Numbered from the stretch's first letter, positions 9,385 to 18,196 are shown. The stretch: DNA of 64,000 nucleotides from Burkholderia diffusa (GCF_001718315.1 NZ_CP013363.1:1860001-1924000), one strand, 5' to 3'. Numbers and translations: made by a program. Notes: generated by a model from the sequence alone, not told the origin.

Positions 9385-11724
9385 ATGACCGCTTCCTTGA
9401 CCCAACCTGCGTTCCGCCGCCTCGGCATGAAGGCGCTGCTCGTGCAGCACGACATCGACGAACGCACGGCCACCGGACGCGCGGCCACCGCGCTCGTCGA
9501 AGAATTGCGCACGCGCCTCGTCGACGTCGTGATCGCGACCTCCGCCGAAGACGCACGCGCGGTGGTCGACGCCGATCCCGCGATCCAGTGCCTGCTGCTC
9601 AACTGGGAACTCGGCAACGATCCCGCTCATGCGCCCGCACAAGCCGTGCTCGACGCGATGCGCGCGCGCAATGCGACGGTGCCCGTGTTCCTGCTTGCGA
9701 GCCGCGCGAGCGCGGCGGCAATTCCCGTCGACGCGATGCGCAAGGCCGACGACTTCATCTGGATGCTGGAAGACACCACCGCGTTCATCGGCGGGCGCAT
9801 CGTCGCCGCGATCGAACGCTACCGCGAAACCGTGCTGCCGCCGATGTTCCGTGCGCTCGCGCAGTTCTCGCGCGTGTACGAATACTCGTGGCACACGCCG
9901 GGCCACACGGGCGGCACCGCGTTCCTGAAATCGCCGGTCGGCCGCGCGTACTTCGAATTCTTCGGCGAGGCGCTGTTCCGCTCGGACCTGTCGATCTCGG
10001 TCGGCGAACTCGGCTCGCTGCTCGACCACTCGGGCCCGATCGGCGAAAGCGAACGCTACGCGGCGCGCGTGTTCGGCGCGCACCGCACGTATCACGTGAC
10101 GAACGGCTCGTCGATGTCGAACCGCGTGATCCTGATGGCGAGCGTCACGCGCAACCAGGTCGCGCTGTGCGACCGCAACTGCCACAAGTCGGCCGAGCAC
10201 GCGATGACGATGTCCGGCGCGATTCCGACCTACCTGATTCCGTCGCGCAACCATTACGGGATCATCGGGCCGATCATGCCGGAACGGCTCACGGCCGCCG
10301 CCGTGCGTCTCGCGACCGACGCGAACCCGCTGGTGCGCGGCCGCGACGGCATCGATCCGACGCCCGTGCATGCGCTGATCACGAACTCGACGTACGACGG
10401 CCTCTGCTACAACGTCGCGCGCGTCGAGGAACTGCTCGGCCAGAGCGTCGACCGATTGCATTTCGACGAAGCGTGGTACGGCTATGCGCGCTTCAATCCG
10501 ATCTACCGCGATCGTCACGCGATGCACGGCGATCCGGCGCAGCACGACGCGAGCAAGCCGACCGTGTTCGCGACGCAATCGACGCACAAGCTGCTCGCCG
10601 CGCTGTCGCAGGCGTCGTTCATCCATGTTCGCAACGGCCGCAACCCGATCGAGCATGCGCGCTTCAACGAGGCGTACATGATGCATGCGTCGACTTCGCC
10701 GAACTACGCGATCATCGCATCGAACGACGTGAGCGCCGCGATGATGGACGGCCCCGGCGGCGAGGCGCTGACGACCGACGCGATCCGCGAGGCCGTGTCG
10801 TTCCGCCGGATGCTCGCGCGGCTGCATGCGGAATGCGAGGAGAACGACGACTGGTTCTTCAACGGCTGGCAGCCGGACACCGTGGTCGATCGCAAGACGG
10901 GCCGGCGCGTGCGCTTCCATGAAGCGGACGAAACGCTGCTCGCCACCGATCCGTCATGCTGGGTGCTGCATCCGGGCGAGACGTGGCACGGTTTCGGCGA
11001 GATCGAGGACGACTACTGCATGCTCGATCCGATCAAGGTATCGATCGTCACGCCGGGCGTCGCGCCGCACGGCGGCCTGATGCCGGTCGGCATTCCGGCG
11101 TCGGTCGTCACCGCGTATCTGGACCGGCATGGAATCGTCGTCGAGAAGACGACCGACTTCACGATCCTGTTCCTGTTCTCGCTCGGCGTGACGAAGGGCA
11201 AGTGGGGCACGCTCGTCAACACGCTGCTCGACTTCAAGCGCGACTACGACGCGAACGCGCCGCTCGAACAGGCGCTGCCGGAACTCGTCGCGCGCTATCC
11301 CGACCGCTACGGCAAGCTCGGCCTGCGCGATCTGTGCGACCTGATGTTCAGCGCGATGAGCGACCTGAAGACGACCGAGATGATGTCGCGCGGCTTCTCG
11401 ACGCTGCCGCGGCCCGACTTCAGCCCGGCCGAGGCATTCGAGCATCTCGTGCACAACGACATCGAGATGCTGGAGCTGTCGGAGATGGAAGGCCGCACGG
11501 TTGCTACGGGTGTCGTGCCCTATCCGCCCGGCATTCCGCTGCTGATGCCCGGCGAGAACGCGGGGCCGGCCGACGGCCCGCTGCTCGGCTACCTGAAGGC
11601 GCTCGAGCAGTACGACCTGCGCTTCCCCGGCTTCACGCACGACACGCATGGCGTCGAAGTCGAGGACGGCGTGTACCGGATCGCGTGTATCAAGGAAACC
11701 GCGCGCGACACCAACACGCGCTGA
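9385..11724 (+). CDS. adiA: Biodegradative arginine decarboxylase (PLP, fold I)
   Basis: A 779-residue Orn/Lys/Arg decarboxylase of the acid-inducible type. The order is a response-regulator-like wing domain (residues 1-about 150), the PLP domain starting at WHTPGHTGG (169-177), the aspartate motif DEAWYG (361-366), and the PLP lysine in STHK (K402). A large C-terminal domain follows. The length matches AdiA (about 755) and rules out the biosynthetic SpeA type. Assignment to arginine rather than lysine or ornithine rests mainly on the adjacent AdiC-like antiporter. The ATG at 9385 follows the adiC stop by three bases, so translation is coupled. Confidence 0.9.
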   Translation: MTASLTQPAFRRLGMKALLVQHDIDERTATGRAATALVEELRTRLVDVVIATSAEDARAVVDADPAIQCLLLNWELGNDPAHAPAQAVLDAMRARNATVPVFLLASRASAAAIPVDAMRKADDFIWMLEDTTAFIGGRIVAAIERYRETVLPPMFRALAQFSRVYEYSWHTPGHTGGTAFLKSPVGRAYFEFFGEALFRSDLSISVGELGSLLDHSGPIGESERYAARVFGAHRTYHVTNGSSMSNRVILMASVTRNQVALCDRNCHKSAEHAMTMSGAIPTYLIPSRNHYGIIGPIMPERLTAAAVRLATDANPLVRGRDGIDPTPVHALITNSTYDGLCYNVARVEELLGQSVDRLHFDEAWYGYARFNPIYRDRHAMHGDPAQHDASKPTVFATQSTHKLLAALSQASFIHVRNGRNPIEHARFNEAYMMHASTSPNYAIIASNDVSAAMMDGPGGEALTTDAIREAVSFRRMLARLHAECEENDDWFFNGWQPDTVVDRKTGRRVRFHEADETLLATDPSCWVLHPGETWHGFGEIEDDYCMLDPIKVSIVTPGVAPHGGLMPVGIPASVVTAYLDRHGIVVEKTTDFTILFLFSLGVTKGKWGTLVNTLLDFKRDYDANAPLEQALPELVARYPDRYGKLGLRDLCDLMFSAMSDLKTTEMMSRGFSTLPRPDFSPAEAFEHLVHNDIEMLELSEMEGRTVATGVVPYPPGIPLLMPGENAGPADGPLLGYLKALEQYDLRFPGFTHDTHGVEVEDGVYRIACIKETARDTNTR

Positions 11725-11735
11725 GCATGCGCGCC

Positions 11736-11770
11736 GCGACGCCGCGCCGGCAGGACGCGGCCGGCGTCGC
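11736..11770 (+). terminator. Possible hairpin after adiA
   Basis: Twelve bases after the adiA stop, GCGACGCCG at 11736-11744 is perfectly complementary to CGGCGTCGC at 11762-11770, giving a 9-bp all-strong stem. No T-run follows, so this is at best a weak intrinsic terminator or a transcript-stabilising hairpin. Confidence 0.35.
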
Positions 11771-11790
11771 GATGCGTGACGACTCGCCGG

Positions 11791-11985
11791 TCACGCAGGC
11801 AGCCGACCGACCCGCGCGGCAAGCTGTGCTTCGTCCTCCTCATCGAGCTTGCCCTTCGGTTCGCCGTACCACGACACGATCGCGTCGGCCGGCTGCGTGG
11901 CCTTCGGCGACCGCGATCTTGCGCGTGCCCGAAATCGGCAGGAAACGAACGACAAACAAGCGACGACCGGGGGAAGTCCATGGCG
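11791..11985 (-). pseudogene. Possible degraded 3' end of an unidentified gene
   Basis: On the minus strand between ftrA and adiA, a stretch with good coding character ends in a stop at 11791-11793. It reads IVSWYGEPKGKLDEEDEA followed by LAARVGRLPA. Immediately upstream, a second stretch in another frame reads FLPISGTRKIAVAEGH. The two would join only if a frameshift lay between them near 11890-11910. There is no start codon with a ribosome-binding site. The family was not recognised; it may be a decayed gene or chance. Confidence 0.25.
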
Positions 11986-12001
11986 AAGGAAGACGTGGCG
12001 C

Positions 12002-12976
12002 TCACGCGTCCGTGGCCCTCACGCCGCGATCCATCCCGCGCCGGTACGCGGCAGGGCTCGTCGCCGCGATGCGCCGGAAATGCCGGCGCAACGACTCCTC
12101 GGAACCGAACCCCGCGCGCGCGGCAATCTGCGCGAGCGAGAGCCCGGGATGGGCTTCGAGCATGTCCTTGGCGACATTCACGCGTTCGCGGATCAGCCAC
12201 GCGAGCGGCGACATCCCCGTCGCGTCCGCGAATTGCCGCTGCAACGTGCGGGTGCTCATCGCCGCCTGCGCGGCCAGCGACGCGAGCGTGTGCGGCTCGG
12301 CCGCATGCGCTCGCATCCAGTCGATCAGCTTCGCGAGCCGGTCGCTGCCGCCCGGCGCGACCGGTCGCGGCACGAATTGCGCCTGGCCGCCGTCGCGATG
12401 CGGCGGCAGCACGAGGCGCTGCGCGACCCGGTTCGCGATCGCGCCGCCGTGGTCGCGGCGCACGAGATGCAGCAGCATGTCGAGCCCCGCCGCCGAGCCG
12501 GCCGACGTGACGATCTGCCCTTCGTCGACGTACAGCGCGTCGGGATTCACGCGCAGCGCCGGATAGCGCGCCTGCAGGCGCTCGGCGTAGCGCCAGTGCG
12601 TCGTGACGGTGAGCCCGTCGAGCACACCGGCCGCCGCGAGCACGAACACCCCCGAGCAGATCGAACAAAGCCGCGCGCCGCGTCGATGCGCGGCACGCAG
12701 CTTCTTCAGCAACGGTTCCGGCGGCGGCTCGTCCGGATCGCGCCAGCCGGGAATCACGATGGTGTCCGCGCGATCGAGCATTGCGAGCCGGTACGGCGCG
12801 GCGACCGTGATGCCGCCCGCCGCGCGCACGGGCCCCGGCTCGCTCGCGCAGACCGCGAAGCGATACCAGTCGACGCCGAGTTCCGGGCGTTCGAGCGCGA
12901 ACAGTTCGACCACGCAGCCGAATTCGAAGGTGCAGAGGCGATCGTAGGCGAGCGCGACGACGAGATGATTGTGCAT
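12002..12976 (-). CDS. ftrA: FtrA-type GATase1/AraC transcriptional regulator
   Basis: A 324-residue regulator with an N-terminal DJ-1/PfpI-like domain (residues about 3-180) and a C-terminal AraC DNA-binding domain with two helix-turn-helix motifs (about 215-320; HTLASLAAQAAMSTRTLQRQF and AQIAARAGFGSEESLRRHF). The cysteine-elbow region reads CSICSGVFVL (104-113). The domain order and the EFGCVVELFALERPELGVDWY segment are those of FtrA. It is divergent from a rhodanese gene 111 bp away. FtrA-like regulators often sit beside and probably control such sulfurtransferases. Confidence 0.88.
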   Translation of the reverse strand: MHNHLVVALAYDRLCTFEFGCVVELFALERPELGVDWYRFAVCASEPGPVRAAGGITVAAPYRLAMLDRADTIVIPGWRDPDEPPPEPLLKKLRAAHRRGARLCSICSGVFVLAAAGVLDGLTVTTHWRYAERLQARYPALRVNPDALYVDEGQIVTSAGSAAGLDMLLHLVRRDHGGAIANRVAQRLVLPPHRDGGQAQFVPRPVAPGGSDRLAKLIDWMRAHAAEPHTLASLAAQAAMSTRTLQRQFADATGMSPLAWLIRERVNVAKDMLEAHPGLSLAQIAARAGFGSEESLRRHFRRIAATSPAAYRRGMDRGVRATDA

Positions 12977-13087
12977 GGCGCGATGTTACCGGAACTTGTC
13001 GATCGCGCCACTGCCGCGACGGCCGCCGAACCGCGATACTGCCCTTCATCCCGGCGCATTCCGCGCCGTCCTTCAGGAGCGCCTTTC

Positions 13088-13507
13088 ATGTCTTACGTCA
13101 CCGACGTCCCCGCCGCCGACAGCGCCGCCGCCCTCGCGCACTTCGAAGCATCGTTGCGCTTCGAGACCGATTGCTGGGACGTGCACGACGCGCTTGCGTC
13201 CGGCGCGCCGGATTTCGTGCTGCTCGACGTCCGGGGTCCGGAGCAGTTTGCCGCCGGCCACGTGCCCGGCGCGCGCAACCTGCCGCACCGCAAGATCGTC
13301 GCCGGCAAGCTCGCCGACCATCCGGCCGACACGCTGTTCGTCGTCTACTGCGCTGGCCCGCACTGCAACGGCGCCGCGCGCGCGGCGATCCGGCTCGCGC
13401 GCCTCGGCCGCCCGGTGAAGCTGATGATCGGCGGCATCACCGGCTGGCTCGACGAAGGTTTCACGTTGCGCAACGAAGTGCAGCCGGAGAATATCGCCAC
13501 GCGCTGA
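13088..13507 (+). CDS. Rhodanese-domain sulfurtransferase
   Basis: A 139-residue single-domain rhodanese. The CH2A-like motif LLDVRGPEQFAAGHVPGARNLPH occupies residues 45-67, and the active-site loop begins with C88 in VVYCAGPHCNGAARAA. A second cysteine lies five residues later. The C-terminal GGITGWLDEGF is typical. It has no signal peptide and should be cytoplasmic. The loop sequence differs from the thiosulfate sulfurtransferase consensus, so the sulfur donor is open. Divergence from ftrA suggests regulation by it. Confidence 0.88.
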   Translation: MSYVTDVPAADSAAALAHFEASLRFETDCWDVHDALASGAPDFVLLDVRGPEQFAAGHVPGARNLPHRKIVAGKLADHPADTLFVVYCAGPHCNGAARAAIRLARLGRPVKLMIGGITGWLDEGFTLRNEVQPENIATR

Positions 13508-13598
13508 TCGTCATTAAAAACGCAACAATCAATTGCCGGCACACGAACGGGAAAAGCGCGACAATCGGTCTCATTGCAGTTCGGACGGAGCAAGCAAC

Positions 13599-13925
13599 AT
13601 GCAACACGAAGTCCTGATTCAAACGGCCGGTTCGGTCGCGGCGATCGCGCTCTATTTTCTTCCGGCGATCGTCGCCGACCGGCGCGCCCGGCACGACAAG
13701 CTGACGATCGCGATGTTCAACGCCCTGTTCGCGTGGACGGGCATCGGCTGGCTGATGACGCTGTACTGGGCATGCCAGCCGAACCCGCAAACCGACGTCG
13801 CGCAAACCATCCTCGCGAAGCGCCGCGGCATCAGCATGCGAACCTTCTCGGCCGGTCTCGTCGAACGCGTGCAGCGCCGCGTTGCTGCCCAGGAACAATG
13901 GGCCGAGAAGCAAGGTTGCCGATAG
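13599..13925 (+). CDS. Superinfection-immunity-like small membrane protein
   Basis: A 108-residue protein with two hydrophobic segments (about residues 9-27 and 38-58: ALYFLPAIVA and ALFAWTGIGWLMTLYWA). It matches the Imm-superinfection family named after phage T4 Imm, with the conserved YFLP and N-(A/L)-F-GW-WxxxLxWA features. A charged C-terminal tail follows. T4 Imm blocks DNA entry of a second phage. Chromosomal homologues are common and their role is unknown, and no prophage genes flank this one. GGAG lies close upstream of the ATG. Confidence 0.75.
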   Translation: MQHEVLIQTAGSVAAIALYFLPAIVADRRARHDKLTIAMFNALFAWTGIGWLMTLYWACQPNPQTDVAQTILAKRRGISMRTFSAGLVERVQRRVAAQEQWAEKQGCR

Positions 13926-13940
13926 GTCCGGCTATTCCCC

Positions 13941-15107
13941 TTACCTCGCCGCGCCGAACTTCGGCATCCTGACGTTGGTCGAGGCCCGGTAGTCCCATAT
14001 CAGCCTGTCGCGCAGCGCGTCACCGCCCGCGCGCAGCCACGCCCCGAACGCCCCCGCCGTCACCGCCAGCGCAATCCGCTCGCCCGGGCAACCGTGCGGC
14101 CCCGTGCCGAACCCGAAGTTCGGCCCCGGCGCGCGGCCCGGCAGCAATCGGTTCGGATCGCGATGCACGGCCGGATCGCGGTTCGCCGCCGCAAGCACGA
14201 CCAGAATGGCCGCACCAGCATCGACGGTCACGCCTTCGATCGTCGTGCGCGACGCGACGAAGCGGCGCGTATTCTGCACCGGCGAATCGAACCGACCGAC
14301 CTCGGCGACGAATGCATCGAGCGCCGCCGCATCCGGCAGCGTGCCTTCGGCGGCAGTACCGTCCCACGCGACCAGCACATTGCCGAGCCATGCGGCCGTC
14401 GCCTCGCACGTCTGCGACAGCAACCCGACGAGATTCGCGACGAGCGCGCCGCTCGCGTGCCAGCCCGCGGCGCCGGCCGCCTGCTGAATCGCCGCGACCC
14501 ATGTGCCGTCCTGCGCACGCGTGCGCGCGACGCGCTCCGACATCCGGTCGAGCAGTTGCCGCGCGGCCTCGCTCGCGCGGGCCAGCGCCGCGTCGTCCGA
14601 CAGCGGCGACAGCGCGGCGACGAAGTCGACGACCAGCGCGGCGATATCGTCGAGCTGCGCGTCGTCGAAGCCGAGCAGGTCGGCGACCGCGCACACGGGG
14701 ACCGTCAGGCACCACGCGTTCAGCGCATCGGCGTCATGCGGTGCGCGCAGCCGGCGGCCGGCGAGTTGCGCGGCCCGCTCGCGCAACGCGCCGGCGTCGA
14801 TCGGCGCGAACGCCGCGCGCAGCGCCTGCTTCGGCATGTCATGCCGCAATGCGCCGTCGTTCATGCGCACGAGTTCACCGAACAGCGCGCCCGCCGCCGT
14901 CCCGCGCAACGCGGGCGGCACCGGCGCATCGAGCGGCCTCACGCGGCACGCCGGGTGACCGAGCACGGCCGTCACGCTCGTCGCCCGGCTCGCGACCCAC
15001 AGGCCGAGCGACGCGTCAAACGCGAGCGGTGGCCCGTCGACGAGCGTCGAGTAGTAAGGGTAGGGATCGCGGTGCGTGACCGCGGCAATCGGATTGGTCG
15101 GGTTCAT
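13941..15107 (-). CDS. Cytochrome P450
   Basis: A 388-residue soluble bacterial P450. The heme-ligand loop reads FGTGPHGCPG with Cys340, matching FxxGxxxCxG. The K-helix ExxR is E269-VG-R272. The I-helix region LLSQTCEATAAW lacks the classic AG-x-x-T and has a Cys-Glu instead. The length is typical of class I enzymes needing separate ferredoxin and reductase, which are not adjacent, so the substrate is unknown. The chosen ATG at 15107 begins MNPTNPIAAVTHRDPYPYY, the usual N-terminal PxPxY entry. Confidence 0.88.
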   Translation of the reverse strand: MNPTNPIAAVTHRDPYPYYSTLVDGPPLAFDASLGLWVASRATSVTAVLGHPACRVRPLDAPVPPALRGTAAGALFGELVRMNDGALRHDMPKQALRAAFAPIDAGALRERAAQLAGRRLRAPHDADALNAWCLTVPVCAVADLLGFDDAQLDDIAALVVDFVAALSPLSDDAALARASEAARQLLDRMSERVARTRAQDGTWVAAIQQAAGAAGWHASGALVANLVGLLSQTCEATAAWLGNVLVAWDGTAAEGTLPDAAALDAFVAEVGRFDSPVQNTRRFVASRTTIEGVTVDAGAAILVVLAAANRDPAVHRDPNRLLPGRAPGPNFGFGTGPHGCPGERIALAVTAGAFGAWLRAGGDALRDRLIWDYRASTNVRMPKFGAAR

Positions 15108-15258
15108 GCGTTCAGTATCGGCGCGTCGGGCCGCCGCATGTTTCGGGTTGACGTGAAATGTCGCGGATGTCGCGGTCATGCGCATGCCGGCGCCGCGGGC
15201 TGCTGCGACGCAACAACCCGCGGCCGGCAAGCGGCGCGGCGGCGTGGCGGACGTGGCG

Positions 15259-15524
15259 TCAAGCCGCCGACCGGTAGCGGTGCGCCAGCATGCGCATGCG
15301 GACGCGCCCGGCGGAAATTGCGCGCGGTTCGGGCACCACCGTTTCGTGATGAAACATTTCCTGGCGGAAATGGCCGCCGTCGTCGAACCACTGGCAGATG
15401 AGCCAGTCGGCATCGTCGAACACGACCGGCCCGGCATAGGTGACGGTCATGCGCGGCCCGCCGGTTTCAGCGTAACGACATCGCCGACGCGAAAGCCGTT
15501 GCTGCGATTTTCTCGGATTGTCAT
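15259..15524 (-). pseudogene. YodC-like (DUF2158) gene with a frameshift
   Basis: The family usually reads GDxVxLKxGGPxMTV, then CxWFDxxG and ExFxxxxL. Here the first part, starting at the ATG at 15524 behind a GAGAG site, reads through FRVGDVVTLK. The rest, GGPRMTVTYAG to CQWFDDGGHFRQEMF, lies in another frame. The bases between the AAA codon and GGG CCG number one too few; one extra base near 15450-15465 would restore a single product. A shorter product starting at the internal ATG (15450) remains possible. The gene is therefore broken, or the read has a one-base error. Confidence 0.6.
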
Positions 15525-15857
15525 CGCTCTCTCGATTTTTTATATATTCATTTTCCGGCGGCCCGCTGGCCGGTCATTCGAATCTGTCGCAGATTACCAA
15601 TCCGACAAATAACCGGCAACTCCCGAAAACCAAAAAACATCGGCCGGAAAATCGCAACGATACGCGACACCGGTTCGCGTGGCGGGTTTCCAGCACCATA
15701 AGCGGCGCGGCTTGCGCGCCGATCATGGTCAAACGGCCGGAGTGCGGAGAATAAACGATGAATTTTGCGCCGTCATCGAACTTCAAATCGGCAGCGGTTT
15801 CGATTGATTGCTGTCAATCAGTTTGCGGCTGAAAACGTTCTCGCGTTTTATCGGCGC
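15525..15857. other. A/T-rich intergenic region upstream of the YodC-like gene
   Basis: About 330 bases without a supported gene. The stretch 15530-15552 contains ttttttatatattc, a likely -10 region for the leftward YodC-like gene. A 24-codon plus-strand frame beginning at 15759 behind gcggag is visible but too short to support. Confidence 0.4.
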
Positions 15858-16718
15858 TCATTGTTCAAACCGGACGGACGAATTGTCCGGCGCCGAAAAC
15901 CAGCGATTGAGGTCGCGCCCCGGCACCGCCGCCTGCGTGAACGTGAACGTGCCGTCGCGCGCCATTTCCATCGCGGCGCGCAGGAACGCGCCGAATGCGG
16001 CCCGCGCCAGCGCGCCGCCGACGCTGACGCGCTTCACGCCGAGCGCCGCGAGCGCTTCGAGGCTCAGCAACCCGCCCTGCAGCCCCATCACGACGTTGAC
16101 CGGCGCACCGACCGCGCGCGTGATCGCCGCGATGTCGTCGGGATCGGTCACACCGGGCGCGTACAGCACGTCGGCGCCCGCGTCGCGGTACGCGACCAGC
16201 CGCGCGATCGTGTCGGCAAGGTCGGGGCGGCCGTGCAGATAGTTTTCGCAGCGCGCGGTCAGCGTGAACGGAAACCTCAGCGAACGCGCCGCGTCGACCG
16301 CCGCCGCGATACGCTCGACCGCCGCGTCGTGCGGATAGATCGGCGCATCGGCACGGCCGGTCGCATCCTCGATCGAGCCGCCCACCGCGCCGGCGTCAGC
16401 CGCCAGGCGGATCGTCTCGGCGACCGTGTCGGGCGCGTCGCCGAAACCGTTCTCGAGATCGGCGCTGACCGGCAGGCCGCCCGCGGCGACGATCTCGGCG
16501 ATGTGGTCGAGCATTTCGTCGCGGTCGATCGCGTTGTCGGGCCGCCCTCTCGAAAACGCGAAGCCGGCACTCGTGGTGGCGAGCGATTCGAAGCCTGCCA
16601 TCGCGAGCAGCCGGGCGGAACCGGCATCCCACGGGTTCGGGATGATGAAGGCCCCGGGGCGCGCGTGCAGCGCGCGGAAGGTTTCGGCCTGGCGGAACTG
16701 CACGTTGGAATCGGACAT
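15858..16718 (-). CDS. Isocitrate lyase / PEP mutase family protein
   Basis: This 286-residue TIM-barrel protein belongs to the PEP mutase branch. It shows PNPWDAGSARLL (residues 27-38), the metal-binding strand PVSADLENGFGD (83-94), GSIEDATG, and the NVVMG strand near the end. It lacks the KKCGH cysteine motif of true isocitrate lyase. Such enzymes include 2-methylisocitrate lyases, oxaloacetate decarboxylases and uncharacterised C-C lyases. No pathway partner is adjacent, so the specific reaction is not assigned. Confidence 0.83.
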   Translation of the reverse strand: MSDSNVQFRQAETFRALHARPGAFIIPNPWDAGSARLLAMAGFESLATTSAGFAFSRGRPDNAIDRDEMLDHIAEIVAAGGLPVSADLENGFGDAPDTVAETIRLAADAGAVGGSIEDATGRADAPIYPHDAAVERIAAAVDAARSLRFPFTLTARCENYLHGRPDLADTIARLVAYRDAGADVLYAPGVTDPDDIAAITRAVGAPVNVVMGLQGGLLSLEALAALGVKRVSVGGALARAAFGAFLRAAMEMARDGTFTFTQAAVPGRDLNRWFSAPDNSSVRFEQ

Positions 16719-16837
16719 CGCGATCTCCTCGGAATGGAGACGTCAGCATACGCGCGCGCGGTACCGCGACGGTTCACGGCGCAGTGAAATATCGATGTGG
16801 ATGGCAGGATCTCGCGCGCGGCGCGGTGCGCTGCCGA

Positions 16838-17275
16838 TCACGCGGCCGCGCGGGCACCGAGCTTTTTCAGCAGGAAAATGCGCGCATGCCCGGTCGGGTA
16901 ATCCGGCAGCTCGCCGAAACGGACATAGCCGCGCTTCTCGTAGAACGGCCGCGCCTGAAAGTCGAACGTATCGAGCCACGCGCCATGACAGCCGCGCGCG
17001 ACGGCTTCCGCCTCGGCGAGATCCATGATGCGCGAGCCGGCCCCCTGGCCGCGCGCCGCCTCGGGCACGACGAGCAGGTCGACATGCAGCCAGCCGAACG
17101 CCGTGCTGCCCCACAGGCCGCCCACGACCGTGCCGTCGGCGTCGGTCACGCGCACGGCCAGCGGCCGGAAATCGATCGGGCCGGTCTGGCTTTCGTTGAA
17201 CCGGACGAGCGGCGCCGCGATCTGCTTGCGGATATTCGCGTCGCCGGCATCGGTCACGTCGTAGCTGAACGTCAT
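16838..17275 (-). CDS. GNAT family N-acetyltransferase
   Basis: A 145-residue acetyltransferase with the acetyl-CoA motif HVDLLVVPEAARGQGAGSRIM (motif A, RGQGAG pyrophosphate loop) and motif B FYEKRGYVRFGEL. The chosen start (17275) gives the typical domain length. An upstream in-frame ATG at 17335 follows the RpiR stop codon immediately and would add 20 residues. Either start is compatible with cotranscription with the RpiR regulator. The substrate is unknown. Confidence 0.82.
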   Translation of the reverse strand: MTFSYDVTDAGDANIRKQIAAPLVRFNESQTGPIDFRPLAVRVTDADGTVVGGLWGSTAFGWLHVDLLVVPEAARGQGAGSRIMDLAEAEAVARGCHGAWLDTFDFQARPFYEKRGYVRFGELPDYPTGHARIFLLKKLGARAAA

Positions 17276-17335
17276 CGGTTGCGTCGGATCAGGAAGAAAT
17301 CGGGAGATGGCAAGACGGGCGAAAACCGCGCGCAT

Positions 17336-18196
17336 CTACACGACGTAAGCGCCCTTCGCATGCAGTTCCGCTTCCGCGCGCTCGAGCGCCGTGATCGCAT
17401 CGCTGCCTTCGAGTGCCAGCAACTGCGCGACCAGCGCCTCGGTCATCGCATGCGCGGCGACCAGCGACGGAAAGAACGACGGGCTGTCGTGCGTGAAGAT
17501 CAGCTGCGCGTCCGCATGCAGCGCGATCGGCGACACCGCGCTATCCGTGATCGCGACGATCCTGCTGCCCTGCGCCTTCGCCGCCTGCGCGACGCGCGTC
17601 GCTTCCGCGGAATACGGCGCGAAACTGATGATCACCGTTACGCTCTGCTTCGCGATCGTGCGCAGTTCCATTTCGAGCGAGCCGGCGACGCCGTTGAGCA
17701 GCGAAACGGTTGGCCGGAACAGCCGATAGCCGTACACGAATCCGAACGCGACCGGATAGCACGACCGAAACCCGGCGACGTGCACGTGCGACGCCTTGCG
17801 GATCAGCTTCGCCGCGTCGGCAAGCGCGTGCTCGTTCTGTGCGGCGGTGGCGGCGAGGTTGTGTTGCTGGGCGGCAAGCAGGTCGTGCGCGAGCGACGCC
17901 TTCGCGTCGGGCCGCACGAGCGAACGCGCACGCTGCGTGAGCGGCTCGGGACGCGTGCGCACGCGCGCGACGCACAGGTCGCGCAATTCGTTCCAGCCGG
18001 GGAAACCGAATTGCTGCGCGAGCCGCACGAGCGACGCGGGTTGAACCTGCGCGCGCTGCGCGACCTTGCGCATCGACGAGGTGGCGACCTCGTCGGGATG
18101 ATCGAGCAGAAATGCAGCGCCCGCCTGGAATTGCGGGCTCAGTTCGGAAAATTGCGCCCGGATCCGGGACGCGAGTTCATCGAAATTGGCAGCCAT
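17336..18196 (-). CDS. MurR/RpiR family transcriptional regulator
   Basis: A 286-residue regulator with an N-terminal RpiR helix-turn-helix (residues about 1-80; SSMRKVAQRAQVQPASLVRLAQQFGFPGWNELR) and a C-terminal SIS sugar-phosphate-binding domain (about 125-250; HVHVAGFRSCYPVAFGF, then VIISFAPYSAEATRVAQAAK). These repressors sense phosphosugars or N-acetylmuramate derivatives. No sugar gene is adjacent except the following acetyltransferase, so the regulon is unknown. Confidence 0.87.
   Translation of the reverse strand: MAANFDELASRIRAQFSELSPQFQAGAAFLLDHPDEVATSSMRKVAQRAQVQPASLVRLAQQFGFPGWNELRDLCVARVRTRPEPLTQRARSLVRPDAKASLAHDLLAAQQHNLAATAAQNEHALADAAKLIRKASHVHVAGFRSCYPVAFGFVYGYRLFRPTVSLLNGVAGSLEMELRTIAKQSVTVIISFAPYSAEATRVAQAAKAQGSRIVAITDSAVSPIALHADAQLIFTHDSPSFFPSLVAAHAMTEALVAQLLALEGSDAITALERAEAELHAKGAYVV

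Noticed and set aside
9175..10920. A 580-codon open frame opposite adiC/adiA.
   Set aside because: It is an antisense shadow of the decarboxylase: low-complexity Arg/Ala/Val/His composition and no domain, while the adi genes are clear.
13599..13925. Prophage remnant around the superinfection-immunity-like gene.
   Set aside because: The neighbours are ordinary metabolic genes, with no integrase, structural or lysis genes and no attachment repeats.
15574..15786. A 70-codon minus-strand frame between the YodC-like gene and the lyase.
   Set aside because: It has no clear ribosome-binding site and covers the likely promoter region; composition is not convincing.
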